From Chitinophaga sancti (lineage in GTDB: Bacteria; Bacteroidota; Bacteroidia; Chitinophagales; Chitinophagaceae), in contig NZ_CP139972.1 in assembly GCF_034424315.1 (NCBI RefSeq), positions 5,146,001 to 5,210,000 on the forward strand: a DNA stretch of 64,000 nt, given 5' to 3'. The stretch's first letter is position 1, and each line of letters opens with the position of its first letter. Made by a program: the position numbers and the translations under genes. Below, piece by piece: positions 26,490 to 35,592 of the stretch. A model generated the notes under the pieces. It had not been told where the DNA came from and did not search any database. It worked only from the letters and a program-made list of their open reading frames with translations.

Positions 26490-27467
26490 TTAGCTGCCAG
26501 CACCTTCTGTTTTCCCGGCATCATTCCCTTCTTTCGCTTTCTCCACTGCCGGCTTTGTCCACTCCACAATTTCAAATGCCTGTGACAGTGCCCGCTCATG
26601 CTCTTCAGGAGTAGGCGTCAGTTTCGCAAATTTAGCCAGGTCAGCTATCGTCAGCAGGTCTCTCAACCTGTCACGCTGCTGGTTCAGAATCGTTACCGGC
26701 TTGATATGCTGTAACAGTTCCTCACTGGTTTGCTCCAGCGCAGGGATATTGAATTGCTGTTCAAAGTAAGCACGCAGAATGTCTGTGATGCGGGTATAAT
26801 ACTGCTTCACATCTCCCTGCTGCCACAGTTTTTCCTCTTTCAGTTGTCTCAGTGCCAGTAATGCTACCTCGTAAGGCGGAACAGCAGGAGCTGTAGGTTT
26901 CACCACTACCTTCTTAGGACGGCTGCGGAAATAAACAAACAATCCGATGCCTATGATGATGCCGCTGATACCAATTGCAAAATACAGCCAGTAATCCCAG
27001 AAACTCCAGGGCACTGAACGTACAGCTTTAATAGGTTTGAATGCTTTGGTAGTATCTACCGCAACGGTTCCTACATCTACGAGCAGGGAATCGGTGAAGG
27101 CAGAATCAGCAACTGCACCATTACTGATCACATCAAATTTTAAGGCAGGGAGGTTCCAGCTACCGCTGTCGAAGCTTGTGAGCACAAGGGTTTGTTGAAA
27201 TACTTTGTTGCCATTGGCAGCAGAGGTATCGAAACCGGTACGGCTCACTACTTCCCAGTGGGTAAAGGAATCGGGTAACTGGGGGAATACTACGTTGCCA
27301 GCACCTTTATCAGGTACAGTGGCAGACAATATAAGTTTTACCTGCTCACCTATACGGATCCTGTTGGTATCTGTACGGGCGCTCACCTGCACCTGGGCCT
27401 GCGACGCAAGCCCAGTACCCAGCATTGCAAATAAAATAAGTGTTTTAACTATGATCTGTTTACCCAT
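26490..27467 (-). CDS. BatD/DUF4381-like membrane protein of the moxR operon
   Basis: 325 residues. Signal peptide (ending GLASQAQ), an Ig-like periplasmic half typical of BatD (VSARTDTNRIRIGEQVKLIL), one transmembrane helix near 165-190 (YFAIGISGIIIGIGLFVYF) and a cytoplasmic helical half (QQGDVKQYYTRITDILRAYFEQQF) like DUF4381. It lies 24 bp downstream of the DUF58 gene's stop. A 151-bp gap without an ORF separates it from batA. Probably scaffolds the MoxR/DUF58/VWA membrane complex. Confidence 0.75.
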   Translation of the reverse strand: MGKQIIVKTLILFAMLGTGLASQAQVQVSARTDTNRIRIGEQVKLILSATVPDKGAGNVVFPQLPDSFTHWEVVSRTGFDTSAANGNKVFQQTLVLTSFDSGSWNLPALKFDVISNGAVADSAFTDSLLVDVGTVAVDTTKAFKPIKAVRSVPWSFWDYWLYFAIGISGIIIGIGLFVYFRSRPKKVVVKPTAPAVPPYEVALLALRQLKEEKLWQQGDVKQYYTRITDILRAYFEQQFNIPALEQTSEELLQHIKPVTILNQQRDRLRDLLTIADLAKFAKLTPTPEEHERALSQAFEIVEWTKPAVEKAKEGNDAGKTEGAGS

Positions 27468-27491
27468 GTTAATTTGCTCATCTTTAAACTA

Positions 27492-28379
27492 TCACCTGTT
27501 TGTAAAGAAGCCCCGTAAGGCCTTTACGTAATCTTCATCCGTACGGATGCTGATCAGGTCTGCACCGCTCTTCTTGAAGGAATTGCGGCAATACTGTACG
27601 TGCTGCTGAAACGATTGGGTATAATACTGCTGCACCTGTTTGTCAGAAGCATCCACCCACTGGCGTGCACCGGTTTCAGAATCCTGCATCTGTATCAGTC
27701 CTACCGGTGGCAGTTCTTTGTCACGCTGATCGTACACGTGCACACCTACCACATCGTGGCGTTTGGCGGCAATGTTCAGCGCATCCTGGTAGTCGCCTGT
27801 CAGGAAGTCGCTCAGCATGAACACAATGCTCTTTTTCTTCGTAGCATTGTTAAAGAAACGCAGTGTTTCCCTGATATTAGTGCCTTTGCGGGTAGGCGTA
27901 AAGGACAGCAGTTCGCGAATGATGAACAGGATATGGGATTTACCTTTCTTAGGCGGGATATATTTTTCCATACCGTCGCTGAAGAAGATCACCCCCACTT
28001 TATCATTATTCTTGATAGCGGAAAAGGCCAGTACAGCGCAGAGTTCCGTCATCATACTCCGCTTGTTCTGCCGTACGGTACCGAAGAGGGAGCTTTCGCT
28101 CACATCTACGAGCAGCATTACGGTGAGCTCACGTTCTTCTTCGAATACCTTGATGAAGGGATGATTTAAACGGGCCGTCACGTTCCAGTCGATTGCCCGC
28201 ACATCGTCTCCCACCTGGTAATCGCGCACTTCACTGAAAGACATACCACGGCCTTTGAAGGCGCTGTGATATTCGCCCGCAAAGATGTGATTGGAGAGAC
28301 CTTTGGTTTTGATCTCTATCTGCCTGACCTTCTTAAGTATTTCTGCAGTATCCACCGGTTGTACATTAACTTTTAACAA
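27492..28379 (-). CDS. DUF58 domain protein
   Basis: 295 residues. The DUF58 signature FAGEYHSAFKGRGMSFSEVRDYQVGDDVRAIDWNVTARL is present in full, followed by a VWA-like fold with LLVDVSESSLFG near residue 90. DUF58 proteins nearly always accompany MoxR ATPases, as here (25 bp downstream of moxR). They may be substrates or partners of the ATPase. Soluble, cytoplasmic; no signal peptide. Confidence 0.93.
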   Translation of the reverse strand: MLKVNVQPVDTAEILKKVRQIEIKTKGLSNHIFAGEYHSAFKGRGMSFSEVRDYQVGDDVRAIDWNVTARLNHPFIKVFEEERELTVMLLVDVSESSLFGTVRQNKRSMMTELCAVLAFSAIKNNDKVGVIFFSDGMEKYIPPKKGKSHILFIIRELLSFTPTRKGTNIRETLRFFNNATKKKSIVFMLSDFLTGDYQDALNIAAKRHDVVGVHVYDQRDKELPPVGLIQMQDSETGARQWVDASDKQVQQYYTQSFQQHVQYCRNSFKKSGADLISIRTDEDYVKALRGFFTNR

Positions 28380-28404
28380 AACTGTTTGCTACAGAGGGGG
28401 CCGA

Positions 28405-29406
28405 TTAAGGTACTTCTACAGCATTCAGAATTTCGCTCAGGATGTTTTCGCTGGTCACGTTTTCGGCTTCCGCTTCGTAGGTGAGGCCTACACGGTGACG
28501 CATTACGTCAAAGCAGATGCTGCGAACGTCTTCAGGGATTACATACCCGCGGCGTTTCATAAAGGCATAAGCTTTTGCAGCCATTGCCAGGTTGATGCTC
28601 GCTCTCGGAGAACCGCCATAAGCGATGAGTGGCTTCAGTTTCTGCAGTTTATATTCTTCCGGGTTACGGGTAGCGAATACGATATCGAGGATATAACGTT
28701 CGATCTTCTCATCCATATACACTTCGCGCACCAGGTCACGAGCCTTCATGATGTCGGCAGGCTGAATGATGGGATTGATCTTCTGAGAAGGCTGAGGATT
28801 CAGATTCTGACGGATGATCAGGCGTTCTTCTTCCCTGGTAGGATAGCCGATCACCACTTTGAGCATGAAACGGTCAACCTGTGCTTCAGGCAGGGTGTAA
28901 GTACCTTCCTGCTCGATTGGGTTCTGGGTAGCCAGTACCAGGAAAGGTTCTTCCAGTTTGAAGGTAGTATCACCGATGGTGATCTGTTTTTCCTGCATGG
29001 CTTCCAGCAGGGCACTCTGCACCTTTGCAGGGGCACGGTTAATTTCATCCGCCAGGATAAAGTTGGCGAAGATAGGACCACGTCTTACTACAAATTCGTT
29101 CTTTTGCTGGTTGTATATCATAGTACCGATCACGTCTGCAGGCAGCAGGTCCGGAGTAAACTGGATACGGCTGAATTTACCGTTAATGGCAGAAGAGAGG
29201 GATTTGATGGACAAGGTTTTTGCCAGACCGGGTACACCTTCCAACAATACGTGGCCTTGTGCCAGCAGCCCTATCAATAATCTCTCTACCATGTAACGCT
29301 GCCCTACAATGACTTTGCCCAGCTCGAGGTTCAGCAGGTCTACAAATGCGCTGGCCTCGTGGATTTTTTCATTTAGTTGACGGATATCATACGAAGTATT
29401 CTCCAT
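28405..29406 (-). CDS. MoxR-family AAA+ ATPase
   Basis: 333 residues. Walker A LLEGVPGLAKT near 54, Walker B ILADEINRAPAKVQSALLEAMQE near 117, sensor 1 LVLATQNPIEQEGTYTLPEAQ and the C-terminal lid (SPRASINLAMAAKAYA). MoxR ATPases act as chaperones for metal or cofactor insertion and for VWA proteins. It is the first gene of a four-gene operon with DUF58, a BatD-like protein and BatA. Confidence 0.95.
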   Translation of the reverse strand: MENTSYDIRQLNEKIHEASAFVDLLNLELGKVIVGQRYMVERLLIGLLAQGHVLLEGVPGLAKTLSIKSLSSAINGKFSRIQFTPDLLPADVIGTMIYNQQKNEFVVRRGPIFANFILADEINRAPAKVQSALLEAMQEKQITIGDTTFKLEEPFLVLATQNPIEQEGTYTLPEAQVDRFMLKVVIGYPTREEERLIIRQNLNPQPSQKINPIIQPADIMKARDLVREVYMDEKIERYILDIVFATRNPEEYKLQKLKPLIAYGGSPRASINLAMAAKAYAFMKRRGYVIPEDVRSICFDVMRHRVGLTYEAEAENVTSENILSEILNAVEVP

Positions 29407-29647
29407 GCTTATTTATTATTTACAAGTTTGCTAAAGTAAAACTTTCTGCCAGGAAAACACTGTCAGATAAGCTGATATGGCCGTTAAAATGCTGTTAAGA
29501 ATAGGATTACAAATTACAATTTCCAAATTACGATATGGTTCTCAGATACATGCATTTATTAATCTGTAATCCTTGCATTATAAATAACGTATGAGCCCCC
29601 CAAATTAATAAAGCCCCCGCATATTTATATCATCTTTTTTTATAACG

Positions 29648-29655
29648 TACATTTG
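29648..29655 (+). promoter_or_regulatory. -7 promoter box before the 113-aa gene
   Basis: TACATTTG followed by C, an exact TAnnTTTG match, 35 nt before the ATG at 29691. It lies in the 284-bp divergent gap after moxR; nothing else is recognised in that gap. Confidence 0.5.
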
Positions 29656-29690
29656 CAGGGATAGAAGGTTCATAATTAAATAATTATAAA

Positions 29691-30032
29691 ATGGCAGAGG
29701 AATTTGAGCAGCAATGGAAAAGGGTGCTGGATATGTTTACGGAACGATTCGGGAAAACCCCTAACATGGAGGCTATTCTCTTTTTAATAGGTGCACAGGA
29801 ACTGGGGAACATGAAAAAGAAGTGGACAAAGGAGCAGAAACAGGACCTGATGCATGTGGCAACATGTACTTTACTGAGCCAAAGTGGTTATTTTGAGCTG
29901 GAAGGATACGACAAGGATGGCTGGCCTCATTTTAAAGAAGCACAGCCTGTACCCAAAATGAGTATGCCGGAACAGGAAAGATTTTTGCAGGAGCATATTA
30001 TTGCATATTTTGACGATCAGGAGGGACGATAA
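29691..30032 (+). CDS. Conserved small protein of unknown function (113 aa)
   Basis: 113 residues, soluble and acidic-helical: EEFEQQWKRVLDMFTERFG, MEAILFLIGAQELG, KWTKEQKQDLMHVATCTLL. It ends with a charged segment (FLQEHIIAYFDDQEGR). No signal peptide and no catalytic motif. I recognise the pattern from Bacteroidota genomes but know no function. A GNAT gene follows after 34 bp on the same strand, so they may be co-transcribed. Confidence 0.75.
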   Translation: MAEEFEQQWKRVLDMFTERFGKTPNMEAILFLIGAQELGNMKKKWTKEQKQDLMHVATCTLLSQSGYFELEGYDKDGWPHFKEAQPVPKMSMPEQERFLQEHIIAYFDDQEGR

Positions 30033-30066
30033 AACCCCCTCCTGATATAAATTACACACCCTGGCT

Positions 30067-30597
30067 ATGGATACATCATTACACGTTGTGCCCGTTTCTA
30101 CTGAGTTGATGGATCTGCTGGTGATGCTTGAGCAGCGGACGTTTACTGAAACATTTGTTCATCAATACAACCCGGCGGACTTCAATACTTTTATGGAAGA
30201 GAAGAAATCCAGGAAAGCGCTGACCGCTGAAATGTCGGCCCCTGGCTGTTTATACTACATTCTGTATGAAGGCACTTCCCCCGCAGGTTTTTTGAAACTC
30301 AACTTACACAAGCAACCGGATCACCACGATCCCCTGGATCCGGCTCCCGTGATGGAGCTTGAAAAGATCTATGTACTGAAAGCATTTCAGGGTATGAAAG
30401 CCGGACAGTTCCTGCTGGACTATGCGCTGGAAGTAGCTGCGCAACATAATATCAAAACGATCTGGCTCGGGGTTTGGGAGTACAATACCAAAGCTTATCA
30501 GTTCTACGAAAAGAATGGCTTTGAAAAATTCGGCAGCCATATCTTCAAGTTAGGTCAACAGGAAGATACCGACTGGCTGCTACGCAAACAACTCTAA
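30067..30597 (+). CDS. GNAT-family N-acetyltransferase
   Basis: 176 residues. The acetyl-CoA loop region is VLKAFQGMKAGQFLLDYALEVA (Q-x-x-K-x-G), followed by IKTIWLGVWEYNTKAYQFYEKNGFEKFG, the standard GNAT motif A/B order. It is close to spermidine/diamine- and PaiA-type acetyltransferases. The acceptor is unknown. The cyclophilin gene starts 15 bp later. Confidence 0.92.
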   Translation: MDTSLHVVPVSTELMDLLVMLEQRTFTETFVHQYNPADFNTFMEEKKSRKALTAEMSAPGCLYYILYEGTSPAGFLKLNLHKQPDHHDPLDPAPVMELEKIYVLKAFQGMKAGQFLLDYALEVAAQHNIKTIWLGVWEYNTKAYQFYEKNGFEKFGSHIFKLGQQEDTDWLLRKQL

Positions 30598-30612
30598 AAT
30601 AATCATGCCCCC

Positions 30613-31272
30613 ATGAAACGATGGCTACTCTTTGTGTGTTTAATACTCACACTACCCACTATGGCTGCTAAAAACCGTAAGGTAAAGATCATTACGCCTT
30701 ATGGCACAATGGTGATTGAACTGTATAATACGACTCCAAAGCACCGGGATAATTTTATCAAACTGGCGAAACATCACTTTTACGATAGTACGTTATTTCA
30801 CAGGGTGATCAAAGGCTTTATGATACAGGGGGGCGACCCTGATTCAAAGCATGCAGCCAAAGGAGCCATGCTGGGGAACGGAGATGTGAATTACACAATT
30901 CCGGCTGAGTTTCAGCTGAACCTGTATCACAAAAAAGGGGCGCTTGCTGCGGCCAGAGATAATAATCCTGCCAAAGCAAGTTCAGGTTGTCAGTTTTATA
31001 TCGTGCAGGGAAAAGTGTGGACAGATGAGGAACTGGACAAGTTAGAGAAGGGCAGACTGGGAGGGAGGAAGATCCCTGTTGATCAGCGGGAATACTATAA
31101 GAAGTATGGTGGTACGCCACAACTGGATCAAAGTTACACTGTATTTGGACAGGTTGTGGAAGGCCTGGACGTGATTGATAAGATTGCAGGAATGAAAACT
31201 GATGGAAATGACAGGCCACTTGAAGATGTGGCTATGAAGATAAGAGTGGTGAAGAAATTTTTGTTCTTTTAG
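30613..31272 (+). CDS. Exported cyclophilin-type peptidyl-prolyl isomerase
   Basis: 219 residues. A signal peptide ([19 protein letters not shown]) then a cyclophilin domain with [38 protein letters not shown] and [18 protein letters not shown]. An insertion of about 45 residues ([17 protein letters not shown] to [10 protein letters not shown]) is common in Bacteroidota members. Catalyses proline isomerisation in the periplasm. Third gene of a probable + strand unit. Confidence 0.94.
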   Translation: MKRWLLFVCLILTLPTMAAKNRKVKIITPYGTMVIELYNTTPKHRDNFIKLAKHHFYDSTLFHRVIKGFMIQGGDPDSKHAAKGAMLGNGDVNYTIPAEFQLNLYHKKGALAAARDNNPAKASSGCQFYIVQGKVWTDEELDKLEKGRLGGRKIPVDQREYYKKYGGTPQLDQSYTVFGQVVEGLDVIDKIAGMKTDGNDRPLEDVAMKIRVVKKFLFF

Positions 31273-31288
31273 GTTTTCCTTACTTTTA
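31261..31288 (+). promoter_or_regulatory. Candidate promoter of gcvH
   Basis: TTG at 31261 and TACTTTTA at 31281-31288, one base from TAnnTTTG, with 17 nt between. Placed 21 nt before the gcvH ATG. Confidence 0.4.
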
Positions 31289-31309
31289 CGCCTTAAAATC
31301 AAACTTGCC

Positions 31310-31690
31310 ATGAATTTTCCGTCAAATCTGCGTTACACCAAAGATCACGAATGGGTGTTACTGGAAGGTAATACAGCGACTATCGGTATCACTGAATTCG
31401 CTCAGCGTGAACTTGGAGATATCGTATTTGTAGACATTCCAACCGTTGGTAAATCACTGGATGCAGAAGAAGTATTCGGTACTGTAGAAGCAGTAAAGAC
31501 TGTGTCTGACCTGTTCCTGCCAGTAGCTGGTACTGTAAACGAAATTAATGAAGAACTGGACAGCTCACCTGAGCTGGTGAACTCTGATCCTTACGGCGAT
31601 GGCTGGATGATCAAGATGACAGTTAAGAACCCTGCAGATGTAGCGGGCCTGCTGGATGCAGCGGCTTATGGTGCACTTGTTGGCGAATAA
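31310..31690 (+). CDS. gcvH: Glycine cleavage system H protein
   Basis: 126 residues. The lipoyl lysine is Lys63 in [11 protein letters not shown]. The start [14 protein letters not shown] and the end [14 protein letters not shown] fit GcvH exactly. It shuttles the aminomethyl group between P, T and L proteins, none of which is encoded nearby. Cytoplasmic. It probably has its own promoter. Confidence 0.97.
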   Translation: MNFPSNLRYTKDHEWVLLEGNTATIGITEFAQRELGDIVFVDIPTVGKSLDAEEVFGTVEAVKTVSDLFLPVAGTVNEINEELDSSPELVNSDPYGDGWMIKMTVKNPADVAGLLDAAAYGALVGE

Positions 31691-31721
31691 GTATATTCCT
31701 TAATAAAAGGTTAAAAACTAG

Positions 31722-31767
31722 AGGTATAAGGAGCTAAAGTTGTGAACGACTTTGGAACCTTATACCT
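31722..31767 (+). terminator. Hairpin after gcvH
   Basis: Arms 31722-31740 and 31749-31767: ten outer base pairs, an internal mismatch of about four bases and five inner pairs, with an 8-nt loop. No clear U-run, so termination strength is uncertain. Confidence 0.5.
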
Positions 31768-31829
31768 TTATGATTATTAAGATTATCTGTGATTCAATTT
31801 AAATCTTTTAGGGGGAAGTCATTCCGGCC

Positions 31830-31846
31830 TGCGACCGGCTTTAAAA
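31830..31846. repeat. Intergenic TGCRRCCGGC motif, copy 2
   Basis: TGCGACCGGCTTTAAAA, between gcvH and the VanZ gene. The TTTAAA flank is also shared with copy 1 at 10682. Confidence 0.4.
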
Positions 31847-31890
31847 TTGAGTCATTAAATTACCTTTAAAAACATTCAGAAGTGCCAGCG

Positions 31891-32274
31891 ATGAGGATTA
31901 TCAGATACTATTGGCCTGCTATATTATGGATATTGCTGGTATTATACTTATGTACTTTACCTGGAAGCGATCTTCCAAAAGATCCTTTTTTTGAGAAGAT
32001 ACATATGGATAAGATCGTGCACCTGGGCTTGTTTGGCTGTACTGTGCTCCTGTTGTGTATTGGTTACCACAGAAGTAAAGGACATATTTCTGTACTGACA
32101 CTGAGCTTGTTTTGGTTCATTGCAGCATTTTATGGCCTGATGATCGAGTATATTCAAAAGTACTGGGCAGTGGAGCGTAGTTTTGATATGATGGATGTGT
32201 TAGCTGATTCGATTGGGGCGCTGTGTGGGATTGTTGCCTTCCTATTAGTGCGAAAGTGGTGGTTAAAAAAGTAA
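31891..32274 (+). CDS. VanZ-like membrane protein
   Basis: 127 residues from the ATG at 31891 (an in-frame GTG lies three codons earlier). Four helices in the VanZ arrangement: YYWPAILWILLVLYLCTLPG, MDKIVHLGLFGCTVLLLC, WFIAAFYGLMIEYIQKY and ADSIGALCGIVAFLLV, with the conserved DKIVHLG and D-x-x-D-x-L-AD pattern (FDMMDVLADSIGA). The VanZ family includes the teicoplanin-resistance protein, but most members have no known function. Confidence 0.85.
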   Translation: MRIIRYYWPAILWILLVLYLCTLPGSDLPKDPFFEKIHMDKIVHLGLFGCTVLLLCIGYHRSKGHISVLTLSLFWFIAAFYGLMIEYIQKYWAVERSFDMMDVLADSIGALCGIVAFLLVRKWWLKK

Positions 32275-32282
32275 TTCAACAT

Positions 32283-32312
32283 AAAAGGCCGTATCTATGG
32301 ATACGGCCTTTT
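32283..32312. terminator. Bidirectional terminator between the VanZ and OmpA genes
   Basis: 13-bp perfect arms (32283-32295 and 32300-32312), 4-nt loop, with A- and T-rich ends for both convergent genes. Confidence 0.9.
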
Positions 32313-32340
32313 TCATTATATGTGTATGAAGGAAATCTTA

Positions 32341-33018
32341 TTATTGTCCTGATTCGCTCTTCGCATCCTGCTTCATCTTGTCGTTCGCATAGATTGCGAA
32401 TTCCACACGACGGTTCTTTGCCCTGTTAGCATCTGTTGTATTTGGTACTACAGGCTGTTTAGAGCCATACCAGTATGTTTGAACACGGTTAGCAGCTACG
32501 TTCTGTGTTTTCAGGTAGTTTGCTACTGCAGTTGCACGTCTTTCGGAGAGTGCATAGTTGTAAGCATCGGTACCTGTTGTATCTGTATGACCTTCTACGC
32601 GTACATAGGTGTCAGGATATTTGTTAAGTACCTGCGCCAGTGATTGAATGTTTGTTTGTGCGGTAGCAGTCAGGTCAGATTTGTCGAAACCAAAGAGTAC
32701 GCCTGAGTTGAAGGTTACGTTGATGCCTTCCCCTACACGTTCTACGGTAGCATTTGGTACAGTTGTTTTGATTTCCTGTGCCTGTTTATCCATTTTTCTA
32801 CCGATCAATACACCGGCTCCACCACCTACTGCGGCACCGATAATTGCACCCAGTGCTGTATTACCTGCAGCTTTGCCGATCACAGCACCAGTGGCTGCAC
32901 CACCACCTACACCAATGGCTGCGCCCTTTTGGGTGTTATTCATTCCATTCCAGGTGCTACAGCTAAATAACATGGTGGCAGACAATACTACTGCTACGAT
33001 AGGATTGATTCTTTTCAT
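32341..33018 (-). CDS. OmpA-family lipoprotein with glycine-zipper (YiaD-like)
   Basis: 225 residues. A lipoprotein signal ends at Cys20 (TMLFSCSTW). Residues about 30-75 are a glycine-zipper (GAAIGVGGGAATGAVIG) likely spanning or inserting in the outer membrane. The C-terminal OmpA domain binds peptidoglycan, with VEGHTDTTGTDAYNYALSERRA and the final NRRVEFAI. It anchors the outer membrane to the wall. Confidence 0.93.
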   Translation of the reverse strand: MKRINPIVAVVLSATMLFSCSTWNGMNNTQKGAAIGVGGGAATGAVIGKAAGNTALGAIIGAAVGGGAGVLIGRKMDKQAQEIKTTVPNATVERVGEGINVTFNSGVLFGFDKSDLTATAQTNIQSLAQVLNKYPDTYVRVEGHTDTTGTDAYNYALSERRATAVANYLKTQNVAANRVQTYWYGSKQPVVPNTTDANRAKNRRVEFAIYANDKMKQDAKSESGQ

Positions 33019-33169
33019 TGTACGAATATTTATTACTAAAAGATATGAGACAAATATGTTGCCAGATTTTGGTAAATCAAGGCAAACATGACTATAGGTA
33101 TTAGTGAAAAAACAAATGTAACACTATTGTTTCATATTTATGATTTGCCATCATTAGCCACTGTTCTAA

Positions 33170-33188
33170 CTTTCGCCTTCGGCAAAAG
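33170..33188. repeat. Hairpin of the CTTTTGCC/GGCAAAAG family
   Basis: CTTTCGCC-TTC-GGCAAAAG, one base away from the core of the terminator at 18774-18806. Located upstream of the OmpA gene start. Confidence 0.5.
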
Positions 33189-33199
33189 GGGCTAAGGCT

Positions 33200-33210
33200 T
33201 GCAGCCGGCT
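33200..33210. repeat. Intergenic TGCRRCCGGC motif, copy 3
   Basis: TGCAGCCGGCT, between two hairpins in the gap between prfA and the OmpA gene. Confidence 0.35.
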
Positions 33211-33233
33211 GACAAAGGGCTATGATGTACTAA

Positions 33234-33266
33234 GAAACGCTTTCACCGAAATGGCAAAAGCGTTTC
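33234..33266 (-). terminator. Terminator after prfA
   Basis: 10-bp arms (33234-33243 and 33257-33266), a degenerate relative of the CGCTTTTGCC hairpins at 18.8 and 47.6 kb, 26 nt past the prfA stop. Confidence 0.6.
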
Positions 33267-33291
33267 ACATTGAATTATTACTACCTGTAGC

Positions 33292-34356
33292 TTAGCTACC
33301 CATTTTCATTTTTTCTACGTTTTCAGCAAACGCCAGGGCCTTCAACATTTCTTCGATTTCACCGTTTGTAAACGCATCCAGGTTATACACTGTCATTCCA
33401 ATACGGTGATCGGTTACTCTACCCTGTGGATAGTTGTAAGTCCTGATCTTAGCAGAACGGTCGCCGGTAGATACAAGGCTCTTACGCTGTGAAGCAATCG
33501 CTTCTTCATGCTTACGTACCGCAGCTTCGTAGATACGAGTACGCAGCATCTTCATCGCAATATCACGGTTAGAGTGCTGGCTACGTCCTTCCTGGCATTC
33601 TACTACCACACCGGTAGGGATGTGTGTCAGGCGAACTGCAGACTCAGTTTTGTTTACGTGCTGACCACCCGCTCCTGATGAACGGAAGGTATCCATCTTG
33701 ATATCCGCGTCCCTTACATCCACATCCACTTCTTCGGCTTCGGGCAGGATTGCTACCGTAGCAGCGGAAGTGTGTACACGGCCGGAAGTTTCTGTTGCGG
33801 GTACACGTTGTACACGGTGTACACCTGATTCGAACTTCAGGGTACCATATACATCATCACCATTTATTTCTACGACCACCTCCTTGTAACCACCTACTGA
33901 TCCGGCGGTTTCACTCAGGATATTGGTGCTCCAGCCCCTGAGTTCACAGAAACGCAGGTACATACGCAGCAGGTCTCCGGCAAAGAGGCTTGCCTCGTCA
34001 CCACCGGTACCACCACGGATTTCAAGAATCGCATTCTTTTCATCCTGCGGGTCTTTTGGAATCAGCAGGTTGCGGATTATTTCCTCCTGCTCTGTTTTCT
34101 GATTGGCCAGTGCTTCGGTTTCTTCCTTAGCCAGCTCCCTCATTTCTTCGTCACCACCTTCAAGTACTTCCTTGTTAAAGGCGATGCTATCCAGCAGTTT
34201 GATGTAAGTATCGTAGGCTTTCACGATTTTTTCCAGCTGACGGTACTCCTTGCTCAGTTTGCTGAATTGCTTATTGTCGCTCACAACTTCGGGGTTGGTA
34301 AGGGCAAGGGAGACCTGTTCAAACCGGCCTTTGATCGCTTCTAGTTTATCTATCAT
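33292..34356 (-). CDS. prfA: Peptide chain release factor 1
   Basis: 354 residues from the ATG at 34356 (MIDKLEAIKGRFEQV), preferred over an upstream in-frame ATG at 34398 because family members start here. The GGQ motif is near residue 230 (SSGAGGQHVNKTESAV). The anticodon-like region GRVHTSAATVAILPE is of the RF1 type, reading UAA and UAG. Divergent from the amidohydrolase with 74 bp between starts. Confidence 0.97.
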   Translation of the reverse strand: MIDKLEAIKGRFEQVSLALTNPEVVSDNKQFSKLSKEYRQLEKIVKAYDTYIKLLDSIAFNKEVLEGGDEEMRELAKEETEALANQKTEQEEIIRNLLIPKDPQDEKNAILEIRGGTGGDEASLFAGDLLRMYLRFCELRGWSTNILSETAGSVGGYKEVVVEINGDDVYGTLKFESGVHRVQRVPATETSGRVHTSAATVAILPEAEEVDVDVRDADIKMDTFRSSGAGGQHVNKTESAVRLTHIPTGVVVECQEGRSQHSNRDIAMKMLRTRIYEAAVRKHEEAIASQRKSLVSTGDRSAKIRTYNYPQGRVTDHRIGMTVYNLDAFTNGEIEEMLKALAFAENVEKMKMGS

Positions 34357-34430
34357 AATTATCTTTGTTGAATGGTCGGTGATTGGTCGACTTATCAATT
34401 GCCGGCAAAATTAACATCTTTAGGATAATT

Positions 34431-35573
34431 ATGACCCAACAGCTAAAATTTAAAGGAACAGCCCTCTTTGACGGGCGGAAAATATTGTCCGGAAACAATG
34501 TGCTGATCCTCTCCGGAGACGGTACTGTCGTAGATATTGTACCTGAGGAACTGGCCGGGGATGGTGTGCAATTCGTGGAAGGCATACTCAGTCCGGGCTT
34601 TGTGAACAGCCATTGTCACCTGGAATTGTCTCATATGAAAGGGGTGATCCCGGAAGGAACCGGGCTGCCTGCCTTCCTGACACAGGTAATGGAAAAAAGG
34701 GGAGGGCAGGATGAGGCAGCTATGAAAATGGCGGCAACAGCGATGTGGGAAACTGGAATTTCGGCCATCGGAGATATTTGTAATGGTACAGCTACCCTTA
34801 CCCAAAAACAGGGAGCACCTATTTATTACCATTCTTTTGTGGAGACAATGGGGTTTGTACCGGGTGCAGCCCAGAGCAGGCTGGATTACAGCCTTTCCGT
34901 TTTGGAGCAGTTCAGGGCGCTGAACGATGAGATGCATACCTGTTCTGTAGTGCCACATGCTCCCTATTCAGTGAGTAAGGCACTTTTTTCCCTGCTGTCT
35001 CTAATGCCAGATAATACCCCTATCACCATTCATAACCAGGAGACTGCGGCGGAAAACCAATTATATAAGGATAAAACAGGGGCTTTCCTGGATTTCTACC
35101 AGCACTTTGGTATGGATGCATCTGCATTTGTACCGACCGGGGGTACCAGTTTACCTGCCTGGTTACCTTATTTTAAGCACTTGCCCCTGATTCTGGTGCA
35201 CAATACTTTCTCAACAAAAGAAGATGTACAGTTTACAAAACTGCATGCTCCTGATGCTTACTGGTGCCTGTGCCCACAGGCCAACCTGTATATAGAAAAG
35301 CGCCTGCCGGATATTTCATTGTTGCGTAGTGAAGGCTGCACGATTACCCTGGGTACGGATAGCCTGGCGTCTAATCACCAGTTGTCTATCTGGGAAGAGA
35401 TACAGGCAATACGCGCGCATTTTCCGGAAATTCCATTGGAGGAAATACTGCAATGGGCGACACTGAATGGAGCCAAAGCATTGGGAATCACCAAACGGTA
35501 TGGCAGTTTTGAAAAAGGAAAACAACCGGGTGTAATAGTTATTACTGATATGGGAAGCAGAAGAATATACTAA
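34431..35573 (+). CDS. Amidohydrolase-superfamily deaminase
   Basis: 380 residues from the ATG at 34431. Metal ligands of the cytosine deaminase/ATZ-TRZ subgroup: SPGFVNSHCHLELSH, VVPHAPYSVS, TIHNQETAAEN and LGTDSLASNHQLS. It resembles SAH/MTA deaminases and aminodeoxyfutalosine deaminase of the futalosine menaquinone route. No mqn gene is in the window, so the substrate remains open. The mechanosensitive channel gene starts 19 bp later and may be co-transcribed. Confidence 0.88.
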   Translation: MTQQLKFKGTALFDGRKILSGNNVLILSGDGTVVDIVPEELAGDGVQFVEGILSPGFVNSHCHLELSHMKGVIPEGTGLPAFLTQVMEKRGGQDEAAMKMAATAMWETGISAIGDICNGTATLTQKQGAPIYYHSFVETMGFVPGAAQSRLDYSLSVLEQFRALNDEMHTCSVVPHAPYSVSKALFSLLSLMPDNTPITIHNQETAAENQLYKDKTGAFLDFYQHFGMDASAFVPTGGTSLPAWLPYFKHLPLILVHNTFSTKEDVQFTKLHAPDAYWCLCPQANLYIEKRLPDISLLRSEGCTITLGTDSLASNHQLSIWEEIQAIRAHFPEIPLEEILQWATLNGAKALGITKRYGSFEKGKQPGVIVITDMGSRRIY

Positions 35574-35592
35574 TATTGTAATTTCGCGCAAT

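Noticed and set aside
33292..34398. Longer prfA start giving 14 extra residues
   Set aside because: The extra residues are not typical of RF1, and the ATG at 34356 gives the conserved MIDKLEAI start.
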